From: Castanea sativa | Lineage: Eukaryota > Streptophyta > Magnoliopsida > Fagales > Fagaceae | Length of the DNA stretch: 64,000 bases | Direction: 5' to 3' | NCBI RefSeq assembly: GCF_040712315.1 | Contig: NC_134020.1 | Span: 8,388,825 to 8,452,824 of the forward strand | Shown here: piece by piece, positions 10,658 through 22,356 of the stretch | Numbering within the stretch: position 1 is the stretch's first letter | Layout of the letters: every line of letters begins with the position of its first letter | The notes under the pieces: model-generated | The model's database searches: none | Told to the model about the DNA's origin: nothing | What the model saw: only the letters and a program-made list of their open reading frames with translations | Made by a program: the position numbers and the translations under genes

Positions 10658-12032
10658 ATTGATTGTTCCCAGGGATGGTCTTAAGGAGTTTTCTTGCTGA
10701 TGTACTAATCCGGCCTAACTTCCTTGCACAGATGGTTGGTAAAAGAACTGCTTCAGCTTCCCGACCTTGACTAATTGCTAGAGATAATCTTGTAGAGTTT
10801 TGTAATCTTCTGTTGTGTGCCCATAATCCTGATGATACCTACAATAAAGACCTTGATTACGCTTAGTGAGGTCTCCTCCCATCTTATTCGGCCACTTGAT
10901 ATATGGTTCATTCTTTATCTTGTCAAGGATTTGGTGTACAGGCTCCCTAAAAACTGTATTAACCGTTTGAGTAGTAGAATGCCCCTCGTGTCTTGGAAAA
11001 TCCGTCCTGGGTCGACTGTTGTTACCTTTCTAACTTGAAATCTCTTTGGTCAGGGGGTGGCCTTTGCTTTCCCCTTCCTTACTACTGATCTTTCTCGACC
11101 CATTTGTACTCGTCAATTCGGTCCATTAGCTGACACATACTTTGTGCAGGCTTCCTGGTCAAGGATTTTCTCAAATCATGCTCAGTGGGAAGGCTGACCT
11201 TGAACGTCCTTATAGCTACTACATCCTTGAAATCTCCATCTATCTCGTTGAACATTTCCCAATATTTGTCAGTGTAGGTCTTTAAGGTCTCACCCTCTCT
11301 TATTGTCATTGAAAACAAGGAATCTACGGAGCAAGGAACCCTACTACTTGAAACAAATTAAGCCTTGAAGACCTTAGTGAGCTCCTAAAAGGAGATGATG
11401 AAGCCTTCTTCCAACCCATCAAACCACCTCATCGCAATAGGCCCCAAGCTAGATGGGAACACCTTGCACATTAAGGTTTTATTCCTCGAATGAACAGTCA
11501 TCCCTTGATTGAAATGACTAACGTGCTCCACTGGATCTGTCCTCCCATTGTAAATGGTAAAAGTGGGCTGTGTAAACCGACGAGGAAGCTTTGCCCTCTC
11601 AATCCTTCGTTTTAATAGTGATTTTGAAATCTAGCATAAGGCCCTACTCATTACGTCATTCCCCAAGCCCCTATGGGTCGGACTCCTACTTCTTTGCCTA
11701 TGATAACGTTCTTCCCTATAGGAAAAAGATTCACTAGGAGGAGTTCTTGACTTTGGTCTGTAATTGTCATCATCCTCGGACTCGAATCCTGAGCTTGAAG
11801 GAGACTCCCTCCTTTGCTTGCGACGTAATTTTCTACTCAAATGATCAATTTTCAATTGTAAGTTTCTAGTATCCTCCTCATGCGATACATGGCTCCCAGT
11901 TCTGGAGTGACTCCTGCTGGTGTGAGTCTTGTGCACACTCACTTCACGATCTCTCCTTCGTTCCAAGTTAAGCAAATGGTCTTGGTGCTAAGATCCCATA
12001 AACTCTTCTCGATTTGGTCCTGAACCCATCAT
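10658..12032 (-). pseudogene. gag: G1 gag with capsid core and zinc knuckle
   Basis: The likely start is the ATG pair at 12027-12032 (MMGSGPN). The N-terminal part (11631-11975) is rich in Arg and Ser with a heptad-like stretch. The Retrotrans_gag core includes 11082-11318 (TLKTYTDKYWEMFNEI). The knuckle near 10800-10860 reads YCRYHQDYGHTTEDY, with the last metal ligand Cys changed to Tyr. Stops and shifts separate the pieces. Confidence 0.82.
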
Positions 12033-12070
12033 GACTACACGAGACTATGAGCGCCTTCCTAGTATATCCT

Positions 12071-12085
12071 CTCAGATGGCACCAA
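12071..12085 (-). other. Probable primer-binding site of G1
   Basis: The minus strand reads TTGGTGCCATCTGAG right after an LTR end ...TTTACA. It resembles the TTGGCGCC start seen in many Tat-like elements. The exact tRNA match is imperfect. Confidence 0.5.
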
Positions 12086-12086
12086 T

Positions 12087-12255
12087 TGTAAAGACTGGAA
12101 TTAGATCCCAAACCCAAAGAGTGTGGATAATGGCCCAACGAGCCCAAAAAATATATTTGTTATATAGAGTGGATTTTATAGGGAAGGAATTCAGTAAATC
12201 AAGCACATTACATGATAGATTAGGATCATATTATAAAGATAACAAAAACACAACT
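12087..12255 (-). repeat. 3' end of the 5' LTR of G1
   Basis: Placed between the primer-like site and a plus-strand insertion. The LTR seems to continue at 13084. No second copy is in the window to confirm the limits. Confidence 0.45.
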
Positions 12256-12266
12256 TGAAAGGAATT

Positions 12267-12475
12267 ATGCTCCTCAGTCAAGTTGATGAGAATCAACAAG
12301 CATTCAAGGATCCATTGCATGTTCTAGTTGGGCCTATTACAAGAGCAAGATCCAAGAAGATCCAAGAAGCACTTAATGGGCTGATTCAAGAGATTTGGGC
12401 TGATTCTAACGCAGGATATTCCAAGCTTGGCCCAAAGGAAGATGAAGGTGTAGTAAATTTAATTCAAGCTATTTA
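12267..12475 (+). pseudogene. pol: C-terminal end of a Ty3/gypsy polyprotein
   Basis: It reads through KDPLHVLVGPITRARSKKI and ALNGLIQEIWA, then stops at 12473-12475. This tail is characteristic of the C-terminus of a group of plant Ty3/gypsy polyproteins. There is no ATG at the left edge, so it is a remnant of a longer frame. It suggests that the autonomous relative of TRIM-1 is a gypsy element. Confidence 0.75.
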
Positions 12476-12479
12476 GGGC

Positions 12480-13083
12480 TGATCTGACTTAATTGGGAGT
12501 GATTTATGGCATGAATTAATGGCTGATTGACTTTCCAGCTCTGAATCAGTTAAGGCAGATTTTTTCCTATTTTGGATCTGCTAATTTCAGACCAAATCAG
12601 CTTTTATTTAGGGTTTTATTATTTAGTACGTTTTTTAGGTATTTTCCTTATTTTTAGGTGCATTTAATGCTTTTTAGGTCAAGCTTGATTCCTGATATGG
12701 TAAGGTATCAATTAGGAGTTATTTCAGAATATATTTTTTTGTCTGTCAAGTTTTGTGGAGTCCTTAAATAGGCTCTGAAGTCTGTAAACGTTTTTCAGAT
12801 TATTATTGAATAAAATTCAGAAAAGGTGAGGCTTTGCTCTCTTTTGGTTCTTCAAGAACTGTGAACTTATCAAGGATTCTTCCTTGTGGCGTTCAAACTT
12901 TATACCTTTGGTTCGTGATTCTTTATAATCATTGGGTCAAGGTCAACTTATACCTTTGGTTTGCGTTTCGATTATAAACGTTAGGTCAGGGTTTCTATCA
13001 AATATCTGATTTTTAGCTTTCCTGGGTTAAATATTCCAATATTTTTGTTGGGTCTCAAAGCGTGTCGATTGAGGTTCGCATCA
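12480..13083 (+). repeat. LTR of the TRIM-1 / gypsy family
   Basis: The right end is clear (CATCA at 13079-13083). The left end is uncertain; TGATC at 12480 would fit the family's TGATG start. It contains the TCAGATTATTATTGAATAAA polyadenylation-like area and the tandem TATACCTTTGGTT motif. Confidence 0.6.
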
Positions 13084-13685
13084 CAAGTCCAAGAAAGAAG
13101 TGTTCTTATATTAACTCAATCTTTTTCTCTCAAATACAAAGAATTCTCTCTCTTTCTCCCTTGTGTGTCCCCATTTCTCACGGAAGTTTTTTCTTAATAT
13201 AGTCCTATTCTTCTCAATCCCAACCTTCCACCTGTTGATTATGCAGATGATCTCTTGGATGCTTGTCCCATTAGAACCTTCCGGGAAAATTTGTGTGTAG
13301 CTGTAAGGCTGAAAATCACTGTTCAAATATCACTTCCACATAAATGCGGTCAGTTGGTTAGGTGGAGAACATTTAATGTGGTCATGGCAGCCTTCTTCTT
13401 AGATATTTCTTAGCTCATTGTTGACTCATTTCTCTAAAGCTTATCTTCCAAAGTATGGTTGCCTCTTACACGGTATGTTCCAGGTGGTCGGGCTCTAGAT
13501 TCTCACATCACCTCTCGAGGAAGTTTGGATCCTCAAGAGACATCACTTATTCATTGTTACCGACCCATCAACCCACATGCCCTTTTTACTGCTTGACCAT
13601 CTTTGGGCACCTTTGCATTCTCGAGCGCGGCCCACAGCCCAATACTTCTACTCGGCTATCTATTCCTCACATATGGTATTCATAA
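13084..13685 (-). repeat. Probable outer part of the G1 LTR
   Basis: No gene is seen. The position between the gypsy insertion and E2 suggests the remaining U3 part of the G1 LTR. No second copy exists here to prove it. The short ORFs in it look random. Confidence 0.35.
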
Positions 13686-15750
13686 TGTTGGTGTGACAAA
13701 TTAAAATTTGGTGAAAATTCAGAGGAAAAAAAATATGAGACAGTGATTTGTTGACAAATAGGGAAAACCTCGCGAAGCAAAAACCCTACAGGGTGATTTT
13801 AAGGTCATCACTCCCAAGAATCTACAAATCAATAATCAAGCAGTTACAAGTATAAGAAATCTTACCAACTACCCTTGGCCTATCCTGAAATACCAACCTA
13901 CAGTTGAACTTTTACTCCAATCCCAAGTACATGTCTAACTCCAGCAATTTGAATAGATGTTGTTAGCTGCAAAGTTCTTCACTTCATCAACAACGAAGAT
14001 CTTGAAGCACTCAGTTACAAAACCCTATAGCGTACAAATGCAGTAGTTGTTGGATAAAACATGGTTTGTATCTCATACAAAGCATATGCAATGGAAAATT
14101 AACATATTTACTTCATTCGCAATTGAGAACACGTACTATGTAAATTTCAGAATTTTAGAACAAGAGAGCGTACCTTGGTGTGGTGAAATTAAAAAAAAAA
14201 AAGATCAGAAGTACTTGGGAACAGTTTTAATCTTCACTCCAATTCCACTAACGCTCAAGAAGTGTGGTCTCTCAATCAGTCCAAGGGAGAATAAAAGAGT
14301 GGCTTACACTCATATACACACCATTTCACAATAGTGTCCCTTACAAAATTTTGTATGTTTCTCCCCGTATATCTAACTGATTATCTAATTGGGCTAGCCT
14401 TCTAGGCCATTCCAATTGGGCTCTAGTATGTGGCTTGGAGTGGGACCAAAAAGAACCAAATAAGACTCTAGCTCCAATGGGCCTTGGGCTTTTTGTCAAC
14501 TCTTGACAAGTCCAAAGTTACCATTAATTATATTTAATACCACTATATAAATATTATTGCACTCTAGGCCTTATTAATAAATTATATCCCAAGACTTTAT
14601 TGTACATGGAACCCTTTCATAAAATATTCGTAGTAATACAAAGTCATGAATGTAGACTGCCACTTTGAAGATTACTACATCTTAATCCTTGAGTACTCGG
14701 TTTAATCCTTTAAGTTATTCATCATATATTTATGAAATCCAATTTTATAAATATATACTTTAGTAACTCCTTACTAAAGTGGTTAAGCCTAACACTCTGA
14801 ATAACCAAATCCATTAAACTTATCTCAAGGAAATATATTATATCTCCGTTAAGAGATTATGAATTTCATCTTGAAAATATATGTTCCATCAACACTAAAT
14901 GTGGCTACCCAACATAGTGAGGTTTTGATTGTGACTTTAGATCTCACTTCTGATATATCAAAGCAACCTATACCTCATGATTAGGTTCATTATTCTCTCA
15001 GGATTAAGAGTTCATGTAAATAGAAGTCGTGAGATTTATTATTCATTTGATAGTCGTTAGGAGAATAATAAATCTCACAGTGGTCCAGTTCAATATTTCT
15101 TAACTCTTAAAACGTATCAACATACAAACTAGAAGTCTCTACTTCCATGATCAAGACAAATCATCTTAGTTGATATGTTATAGTCTTTGCAAATGAAATA
15201 CCCAATTTCATTACCGACTACGAACTAACATTCGGAGTTTACAAAGAACTTGTGATTTATATCTTCTGTGACTAAATCACATACTATGCATCTCATGGCT
15301 ATATGATAATGTCCAAATATTCATGTTACCATTATTTTAGATAATAGTAAAACAACTTTATTAATCATAACATAATGTCATACATAGTATCATACAATAG
15401 GATTTAAGGGCACACATCCTAACAGTAGTTTCACACAAAGAATAAACATCTCTTTATCTCTGTATCTATGTGTGACGGCCTTTAAAATAAGCCTTGTATA
15501 TGTCTAAGATTTTGAGAAAAGAAACTCCAAATAAATATACAAGACTAGACCAAATTTCAAATTTGGAAATTTTTTAATCGTAATTCTCAATAAATCGAGC
15601 TGCTATTTCTTAGACTAATCTTCATGTCTTTAATACTTGACTTGAACATGTTTCTTGAAGTACAAAAACTCATCTTAGATCCACCCAATTACAGGTAAAG
15701 TGCATTTTGTCAAAAAGATTAGCTAATTACAATAAAATGTGACCCTAACA
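13686..15750 (-). repeat. 3' LTR of E2, interrupted
   Basis: The left edge TGTTGG and right edge CTAACA match the 5' LTR edges at 29411 and 31964. A solo copia LTR at 14048-15424 splits it. Compared with the 5' LTR, a stretch just inside the left end is missing. Confidence 0.85.
14048..15424 (-). mobile_element. Solo LTR of the copia A/B/C family
   Basis: 1377 bp, flanked by perfect 5-bp duplications GTAGT (14043-14047 and 15425-15429). It contains both family palindromes (14725-14755 and 15029-15078). No internal region is present, the mark of recombination between the two LTRs. Confidence 0.95.
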
Positions 15751-15764
15751 ATCTCCCCCTTTGG
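15751..15764 (-). other. Polypurine tract of E2
   Basis: The minus strand reads CCAAAGGGGGAGAT directly before the 3' LTR start TGTTAGGGTCAC. Element E has the matching G-rich tract near 62996-63011. Confidence 0.85.
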
Positions 15765-16299
15765 CAATCCGTGACAAAACCACAAAAAACGATTATGAGA
15801 GAAGTCTAACACAACGATCTCATAATTTACAAAAGTACATTCATCTAACCCTAACACGAACTCTTGAAAAACTTTGCAAGAAGAGAGATCATGATATGGT
15901 AGACTTGCAGCCTATCTCAACTAAAACACTTAAATAAGATTCATCAAGGCATCAAGTGTGAAACTTAGACAAGTTGTATACAAGAAGAAACATGTGTATA
16001 AAGATAGAAAAGAAACAATACATATAGGATCATGGTGAAGAAAACAATACAATGTATGTAATAAAAGTGGTTAAAAGACCATGGTAAATGTAATGAGAAA
16101 GAATACATCAAAACCTAATTACATCCCTCAAACACACTCGAAACTACTTTCTCCTATCTAGTATGTCCTACACTAGCTCTCCCCCTAACACCTAAACTAC
16201 TCTCATCTACAAAACTACTCCCCTCCCTCTTTTTGTTACAAGTGACAAATGCAACGTCATCATCTCATCGAATAGAAGCAACGTCATCAGCTCTCCCCT
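15765..16299 (-). other. 3' untranslated region of E2
   Basis: It aligns with E 62422-62990, including the region around CTCTTCTTGCAAAGTTTTTC. No ORF of interest. Confidence 0.6.
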
Positions 16300-17509
16300 T
16301 AACAAGTGACAAAACTACTCCACTGAGAGGTCATCATCTCATCATCATACTCCAAGCTAGAAGCAACGTCATCATCATCTCCACCATCTGAAGAAGATGA
16401 CTCCTTAGCAGGCTCCGGTGAAGGTAAGGGCGTAAAACCTCCAAGCCAAGACTAATGGCGAGCAATGCAACTGATTCTGGTGTTCTTCTGACACATCTCA
16501 TCAGATAGAAGGTCCAGATGATTACCAAAATCAGCACGCATGTGCTGAAGCTGTTCCATGATGTCAGCAAGGGAGGCAGTGGCCTAAGATGAGGAAGAAG
16601 GGGCAGAGGATGAAGAAGGTCGAGAGGAAGGAGTTGTAGGATCTGTTGGGGCTATATTAGAAGACTCCACTGGCGGCCTTTTTGTAGCAAGCTGCTGCAC
16701 TTCGCCAAATAGACTCTCTACCAATGGCACCCATATCGTAGAATTGAGGAAAGGGAAGGATTGTGATGTGCAGGTGTGTAAGGATACACGTGATAGCTAA
16801 AGGAAAGAATAGCTTATCATGTGTAGCCGTGCCACGATAATAGTCGATGATAGACTCTATCATGTGTGAAGGAAAGTCTATAGAGAAACCTTTCGTGAGG
16901 GAAAGTAGAAAACAAGCACGAGGCTCGGTGATAGTGTTATAGTGAGGCCGTGGAGTAATTACAAAGGTCATCACCATATTAAGGATTCGTGGACCATTAG
17001 CAAACTCAGTGTGGAGAAATTAAGGGTAGGTCCCACAACATGGCATTCTCACAAAAGAGTGAGGGCAACTCGTCTCTAGAGATGGAAGAGAGATGAGGAT
17101 GATTAGGGTTATCCGGATGATCCACCCTGGGGACATGTAGTACCTCGGAAATGAAATTCGGGGTGACTACGATACGTGTACCACGGAATACTGCGTTAAA
17201 CCAAGGTACAAAGGTATCAATGGTGTGCATGTTAGAGTAAAACTCCTGTATGAACACGTCTGAACACCTTGAGGGTTTCTCACAAAGAGAAGTCCATCCC
17301 CAAAGGCTAAACGCACCAGGTAGAGGTGTGTCTGGAAAATCAGATAGAATGACTTGGCATTCCAAATGAATCGCTCGATCAAAAAAGTTCTTAGAGAAGT
17401 CATCTTGTGCCTTCTCATCACGGAACCAAACAGAATTAGGAGGAAAAGAAGAAGAAGATGAACCATGAAAAATCATGTTTTTAGAAGGAACAAAATTTTT
17501 GGGTGCCAT
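16300..17509 (-). pseudogene. Third ORF of E2, PF20167-type 'putative plant transposon protein'
   Basis: The start MAPKNFVPS aligns with MAPKRKTTPS in element E. The N-terminus is Ser-rich and basic. The conserved core contains FYSNMHTID, then RIVVTPNFISEVLHVPRVD and ELPSLFCE, the pattern of the plant PF20167 domain. The frame breaks near 17006, continues at 16977-16657, and ends in an acidic Asp/Glu/Ser tail. The protein's function is not established; it occupies the place of the env-like ORF of SIRE elements, but I see no signal peptide or clear membrane anchor in the core. A hydrophobic stretch upstream of the ATG lies in the predicted intron and is not counted. Confidence 0.8.
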
Positions 17510-17519
17510 GATGAGGAGA

Positions 17520-17901
17520 CTAAATGAGAAAGATAGAGATAAGAACGGAAGCACAACAAAAATATCTAAGGCACAGGAAAAAAGGATAGAGATGTGCAAT
17601 GCATGAAGATGCATAAACATGTGACGTGCAAAAAAATTGCATTATGGGTAAAACCCAATCCAACCTAACAACACTCACAAGATATAATCAAGCACACAAC
17701 CCTAGAATGCATGAAACAGAGTTATAATGAACTTAGAATGCAGTGCATGATCATATGAGTTCATTTCAACAACGCCTAACCCAAAATTTTTGACAAAATT
17801 ACAAAACCCCAAAAATTTCCCAAAAAGAAAAAAGAAAACTTAGGTCAAATGATGCATGAATGCATGAAAAAAAGGAAAAGGAAGAGATCAAGAACACTTA
17901 C
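17520..17901 (-). other. Possible 5'-UTR intron of the E2 third ORF
   Basis: The minus strand has a strong donor CCTTG/GTAAGTG (GT at 17901-17900) and an acceptor CATTTAG at 17520, 11 bases before the ATG. Length 382 bp. The equivalent stretch in E (60839-61226) is 388 bp. Not proven by transcripts. Confidence 0.5.
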
Positions 17902-17983
17902 CAAGGGAGGGAGACTTGGATTAGGCCAAAAAGATGATGGGTGGAGTGTTTTTTGAGAGAGACAGGTGTTTAGGTCATGAGAG

Positions 17984-18015
<32 letters not shown>

Positions 18016-18045
18016 AGAATTGATAAAACTAGGTTGGACCTCAAA

Positions 18046-18054
18046 CTATATAAA
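18046..18054 (-). promoter_or_regulatory. TATA box before the E2 third ORF
   Basis: The minus strand reads TTTATATAG, downstream of the TCGA repeat array and about 145 bases before the donor site. E has CTATATATAG at the equivalent place (60693-60702). Confidence 0.55.
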
Positions 18055-18345
18055 GAAAACACAGCTCAATAGATCGAGGAGGTATTGAGCTTCTTTGGAG
18101 AAAAAAAGCTCGATTGATTGAGAGGTATCAAGGAGGTGTCGATGGCAAAAATTCTTGATAAATCGAGGAAGGTATCGAGAAGCTATCGAGTAGACAGAGA
18201 TCCCAAGGAATTTGGCTCGATGGATTGGGCTATCTTTTGAGAGGTATAAAAAAAAACCTAGAAAGCTCAATAGAAAGGCTTGTATCGAGGAGGTGTCGAT
18301 TATGTATCGAGAAGGTATCGATGTATTTGTCGAAAGCCTTGAAGA
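18055..18345 (-). repeat. TCGA-centred motif array, E2 copy
   Basis: About a dozen variants of ATCGAG / CTCGAT / TGTCGA in 290 bp, many able to pair with one another. It aligns in position, though loosely in sequence, with the array at 60400-60690 in element E. Confidence 0.7.
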
Positions 18346-18772
18346 AAAGATTTTGAGGAGGAGAAAAAACACAAGATGAATGCAAACAAGATAACCATCA
18401 AAGCAAGCATTCAAAGAGCATGTTTAAGCATAGAAACTCAATCTCAACTCTAGATGCAAAGCATTCCTAAATCAAAACACACAAAACATGTCTAACCAAA
18501 TTTTATTTCAAAACAAGTTTGGAAAGTTTAAAGAGCATATACTACCACATGTTTTTTTTGTGATGGCCAAATTATATTGTACTTGTACAATAGTATCAAA
18601 GGTAGTAAAGATTATGCGTGTTGTGTGTAAAACTTTTGCAAGAGAGCAAGAGCATCATTATATGACAAGAATTGATATAGGAGGATCAAACACAATCACA
18701 CACAATCATAACTATTTGATAGGGACTATCACCTTCGAGTTATATCATTTAACTCCCACATCTCCTAGAAAC
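18346..18772 (-). other. Post-pol untranslated region of E2, downstream half
   Basis: It matches E about 59930-60400 in reverse, including TCTAGGAGATGT and the region of AGTGATAGTCCC. No gene. Confidence 0.7.
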
Positions 18773-20173
18773 TGTTGGGGTTTTTGCCCTACAATCCAAT
18801 TTATTGGCATGTCATAAATAATTAATTTGTTTAATTATATGATATTATTTATAAATGAACTAATGTGACATTATCTTAGTCCATGAGATGCATTGTATGT
18901 GATTTATGTGATTTAGTCAAAGAAGATGTAAATCACAAGTTCCTTGTAAATTCAAAATGTAGTTCGTAGTCAGTGATGAAATTAGGCATTTCATCTGCGA
19001 AGACTATAACATATCAACTAAGATGATTTGTCTTGATCATGGAAATGGAGATTTCTAGTTGGTATGTTGATATGTTTTAAGAGTTAAAACATATTGAATT
19101 GGACCACTGTGAGATTTATTATTCTCTTAACGACTGTTAAATGAATAATAAATCTCACGACTTTTATTTACATGAACTCTTAATCTTGAGAGAATAATGG
19201 ACTTGATCATGAGGTGTAGGTTGCTTTGATATATCAGGAGTGAGATCTAATGGTTACGATCAAAATCTCAGTATGTTGGGCAGCCACATTTAGTGTTGAT
19301 GGAACATATATTCTCAAGATGGAATTCATAATCTCTTAACGGAGATACTAAATATTCCCTTGAGATAAGTTTAATGGGTTTGGTTATTCAGAGAGTTGAG
19401 CCCAACCACTTTAGTAAGGAGTTACTAGAGTATATATTTATGAGATTCGATTTCATAAATATATAATGGACAACTTAAAGGATTAAACTTGGTACTCAAG
19501 GATTAGGATGTAGTAATCTTCAAAGTAACAATCTACATTCATGAATTTGTATTACTACGAATATTTTAATGAAGGGGTTGCATGTATAATAAACTCTTGA
19601 GATATAATTTATAGATAAAGCCTAGAGTGCAACTATATTTATATAGTTGTATTAAATATAGTTAATGGTAACTTTGGACTTGTCAAGAGTTGACAGAAAA
19701 GGCCAATGCTCATTGGAGCTAGTGTCTTATTGGTCTCTTTTGGTCCCACTCCAAGCCACATACAAAAGCCCAGTTAGAATGACCCAAAAAGCTAGCCCAA
19801 TTAGATAATCAATTATATATATAAGGAGAGAAACATACAGAATTTTAATAAGTCCTTTTCATAAGTGTTTTCATTTAGAACATACAAGGAATGAAATGGT
19901 TTGTATGTGAGTGTTGGACACTCTCCTATTCTCTCCTTGGAAACTGATTAAGAGACCACACTTCTTGGGCATTAAGTGGAATTGGAGTGAAGATCAAAAG
20001 TGTTCCCAAGTACTTATAATCTTTGGTTTTGAATTTCACCGCACCAAGGTACGCTTTCTTGTTCTTAAATTCTAAAATTTACATAGTACATATTATCAAT
20101 TGCGAGTGAAGTAAATCCGTTAATTTTTCGCTGCGCATGTTTTATATGAGATACAAACACGTATTTTCCAACA
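18773..20173 (+). mobile_element. Solo LTR, copia A/B/C family, plus orientation
   Basis: 1401 bp with perfect GAAAC duplications (18768-18772 and 20174-20178). The start TGTTGGGGTTTTTGCCC differs from the usual TGTTAGGATTTGTGCCC. Both palindromes are present (19108-19160 and 19434-19463). Confidence 0.95.
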
Positions 20174-20853
20174 GAAACATGCTTGCAACCATATTAAAAG
20201 CATTTTGATTCTTTTTTGCTTTTCATGTTCTTTGCATATTTTTCTTTTTAAGCATATCATGCATGTGCATATAAGAGAAAGAAAAGAATATACCCAATTA
20301 TGTAAGCTTGAACATCCTTATTTTGCTGCGCAAGTGTTACACCTTACCGAGCACGGCTTTTATGAATTGCATACAGATGTTTTATGATTGACGAGTTTTA
20401 GTGGTGAGATGGTTATTTATGCCTTTCTTGTAGAATTTTCTAGTCCTTCCCGTCGAAAAGAGTGATTTAAGATATGAAAGATAAGAGATCAACCAAATCA
20501 TACAAATCACATAAAATGAGCCACAAAGCTCACATTGCTTAGTTGTGCATGAAAATGCTCATCTAAGCTACAAGAGATACAAAGTTAAGAAATCTTGTTT
20601 CAATGGCCATTCAAAGGTACATAAGTACACAGAACATACACTATTTTTGTATTTTTTTTAAAAACTATTCTTTTTTCCAATTTTTTTTTCATAAAAGCAA
20701 TAAAAGAAATGAAAAAGATGCACATGCAAAAATAAATAAATTTAAAAACAATATAATGCATGAAAGCATGATTCCAAAAACAAATAAGAAATCAAGTATG
20801 AAAGTCCTACTTTAGATAGAAAGAATTAAGACAAAGGACAAATAGAATGACAA
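20174..20853 (-). other. Post-pol untranslated region of E2, upstream half
   Basis: In reverse it matches E about 59370-59930, including the A-rich run and AATGGCCATTGAA. In E this region follows the pol stop; here it follows gag directly. Confidence 0.7.
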
Positions 20854-21531
20854 TTAAGTTTTAGGATCCTTTATCACCCACACAGCATAAGTCTTTGGTC
20901 GTGAAGATGAAAAGACACTTGTCCTAGTATGACTACTAAAAGATATAGAGAAATTATAATTCCCTTGAAATTGAGTTAAAAAGCTCAAAGTTTTTAATAA
21001 CTCACCAAGAATAGGTACAAAGCCTTTAGATAAAGGATGAGACCTATGAGACACTCGCTTATGAGGAAATAGCTTGAAACAGTTAGGGTGAGTGTGACCG
21101 AAAGCACCACAATGGTGACAAATATGAGTAGTTTTAGAACTACAAGGCTTCCTAGAAGGTTGTCTAACCTTAGAAGTTAACAAAGACCTTAACTTAGGAC
21201 AATTTGGCCTAATATGATCAACAATATGACAATGATGATAAGTGGGGACAAATTCAGATTTTTTATTCAACCTAAGAGGAGTTTTAGACATAGATTTAGA
21301 AACTTCAGAAGTAACATCAGATTTTTTTCCTTTGTCTATCCTAGCAATATTAGCCTTCAACTCTTTATAATTCCTTTCAAATGAAGGAATATAAAAATAT
21401 TTTTCTTTTGAGTTAGGCTCAACAACAAGTTTGGAACTAGTTAATTTTTCAATTTCAGTTTTAGATTCAACTAGTTGCTCTTCCAAACTCTTAATTTTGT
21501 CCACCTAAGATAAAAATTGATTCTTTAAATT
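20854..21531 (-). pseudogene. gag: E2 gag C-terminal part with zinc knuckle
   Basis: Open from 21504 to 20854 (216 codons). It begins with a coiled-coil-like stretch (KIKSLEEQLVESKTEIEKL), then a basic region, a damaged first knuckle (HHCHIVDHIRPNCPKL), and an intact CX2CX4HX4C knuckle (CHHCGAFGHTHPNC). It ends TYAVWVIKDPKT and a stop. In SIRE-like elements the protease should follow; here post-pol UTR follows, so pol is deleted. The upstream part continues at 29153 beyond copia B. Confidence 0.85.
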
Positions 21532-22342
21532 TGTTGGAAAAACTGGTGTATCTCATACAAAACACATAGCGGAAGCAACAAATAATGATCTATTTCATTC
21601 ATGATTGATAACGTGCACTATGTAAATTTCAGAATTTAAGAACAAGATAGTATACCTTGGTGTGGAGAAATTCAAAATAAAGATTAGAAGCACTTGGGAA
21701 GACTTTTAATCTTCACTCCAATTCTACTTTACGCCCAAGATGTGTGGTCTCTCAATCAGTTTTCAAAGGGAGAATGAAAGTGTGTCTCACCCTCACATAC
21801 ACCGTTTCTTATTTTTTCACTAATAAAAATTCTGTATGTTTCTCCCTTTATAACTAACTGATTATCTAATTGGGCTGGCCTATTGGGCCTTTCCAATTGG
21901 GCTTTAGTGTGTGGCTTGGAATGGGACCAAAATGGACCAATTTATAATAAATCTCACAGCGGTCCATTTCAATATGTCTTAATGCTTAAAACATATCAAC
22001 TAGAAGTCTCTACTTCCATGATCAAGATAAATCATCTTAGTTGATACGTTATAGTCTTCGCAGATGAAATGCCCAATTTCATCACCGATTACGAACTATA
22101 AATTTTGAATTTACAAAGAACTTGTGACTTATATCTTCTGTGACTAAATCACATAAATCACATACTATGCATCTCATGGATTATATGATAATGTCCAAAT
22201 ATTCATGTTACCATTATTTTAGATAATAATAAAACAACTTTATTAATCACAATATTAAGTCATACACAATGTCATATATAATGTCATACACGATATCATA
22301 CATAGCATCATACAATAGGATTTAAGGGCACAAATCCTAACA
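21532..22342 (-). repeat. 3' LTR of copia B with internal deletion
   Basis: 811 bp against 1362 bp for the 5' LTR. The missing part lies between GGACCAAT and TTATAATAAATCTCAC near 21940-21950, removing the first palindrome and one arm of the second. Confidence 0.92.
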
Positions 22343-22356
22343 ATCTCCCACTTGCC

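Larger units (their letters stand above)
12256..13083 (+). mobile_element. 3' end of a Ty3/gypsy element with its 3' LTR
   Basis: A pol C-terminal fragment is followed by an LTR ending GGTTCGCATCA. From about 12650 to 13083 it is very close to the LTRs of TRIM-1 (29793-31447). Flanking CAACT (12251-12255) and CAAGT (13084-13088) could be a mutated 5-bp target duplication, which would mean a 5'-truncated insertion into the G1 LTR. Confidence 0.7.
9421..13685 (-). mobile_element. Ty3/gypsy element G1, 5' part only
   Basis: On the minus strand: 5' LTR, a primer-like site, gag, protease, and RT cut off by copia A. Protein style (VDQSSGAEIMYPDLYKGL) is that of the plant Tat/Ogre group. The rest of pol must lie left of the window if it survives. 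The 5' LTR is itself split by a plus-strand gypsy fragment, and E2 starts at its outer end. Confidence 0.8.

Noticed and set aside
13111..13685. Possible host gene between G1 and E2
   Set aside because: Short unrelated ORFs with no splice-linked frame; position fits the outer part of the G1 LTR.
17006..17620. Hydrophobic N-terminus (residues before MAPKNF) as a signal peptide of an envelope protein
   Set aside because: The upstream part lies in the predicted intron and is not matched in element E; the ATG conserved between both copies is at 17509.
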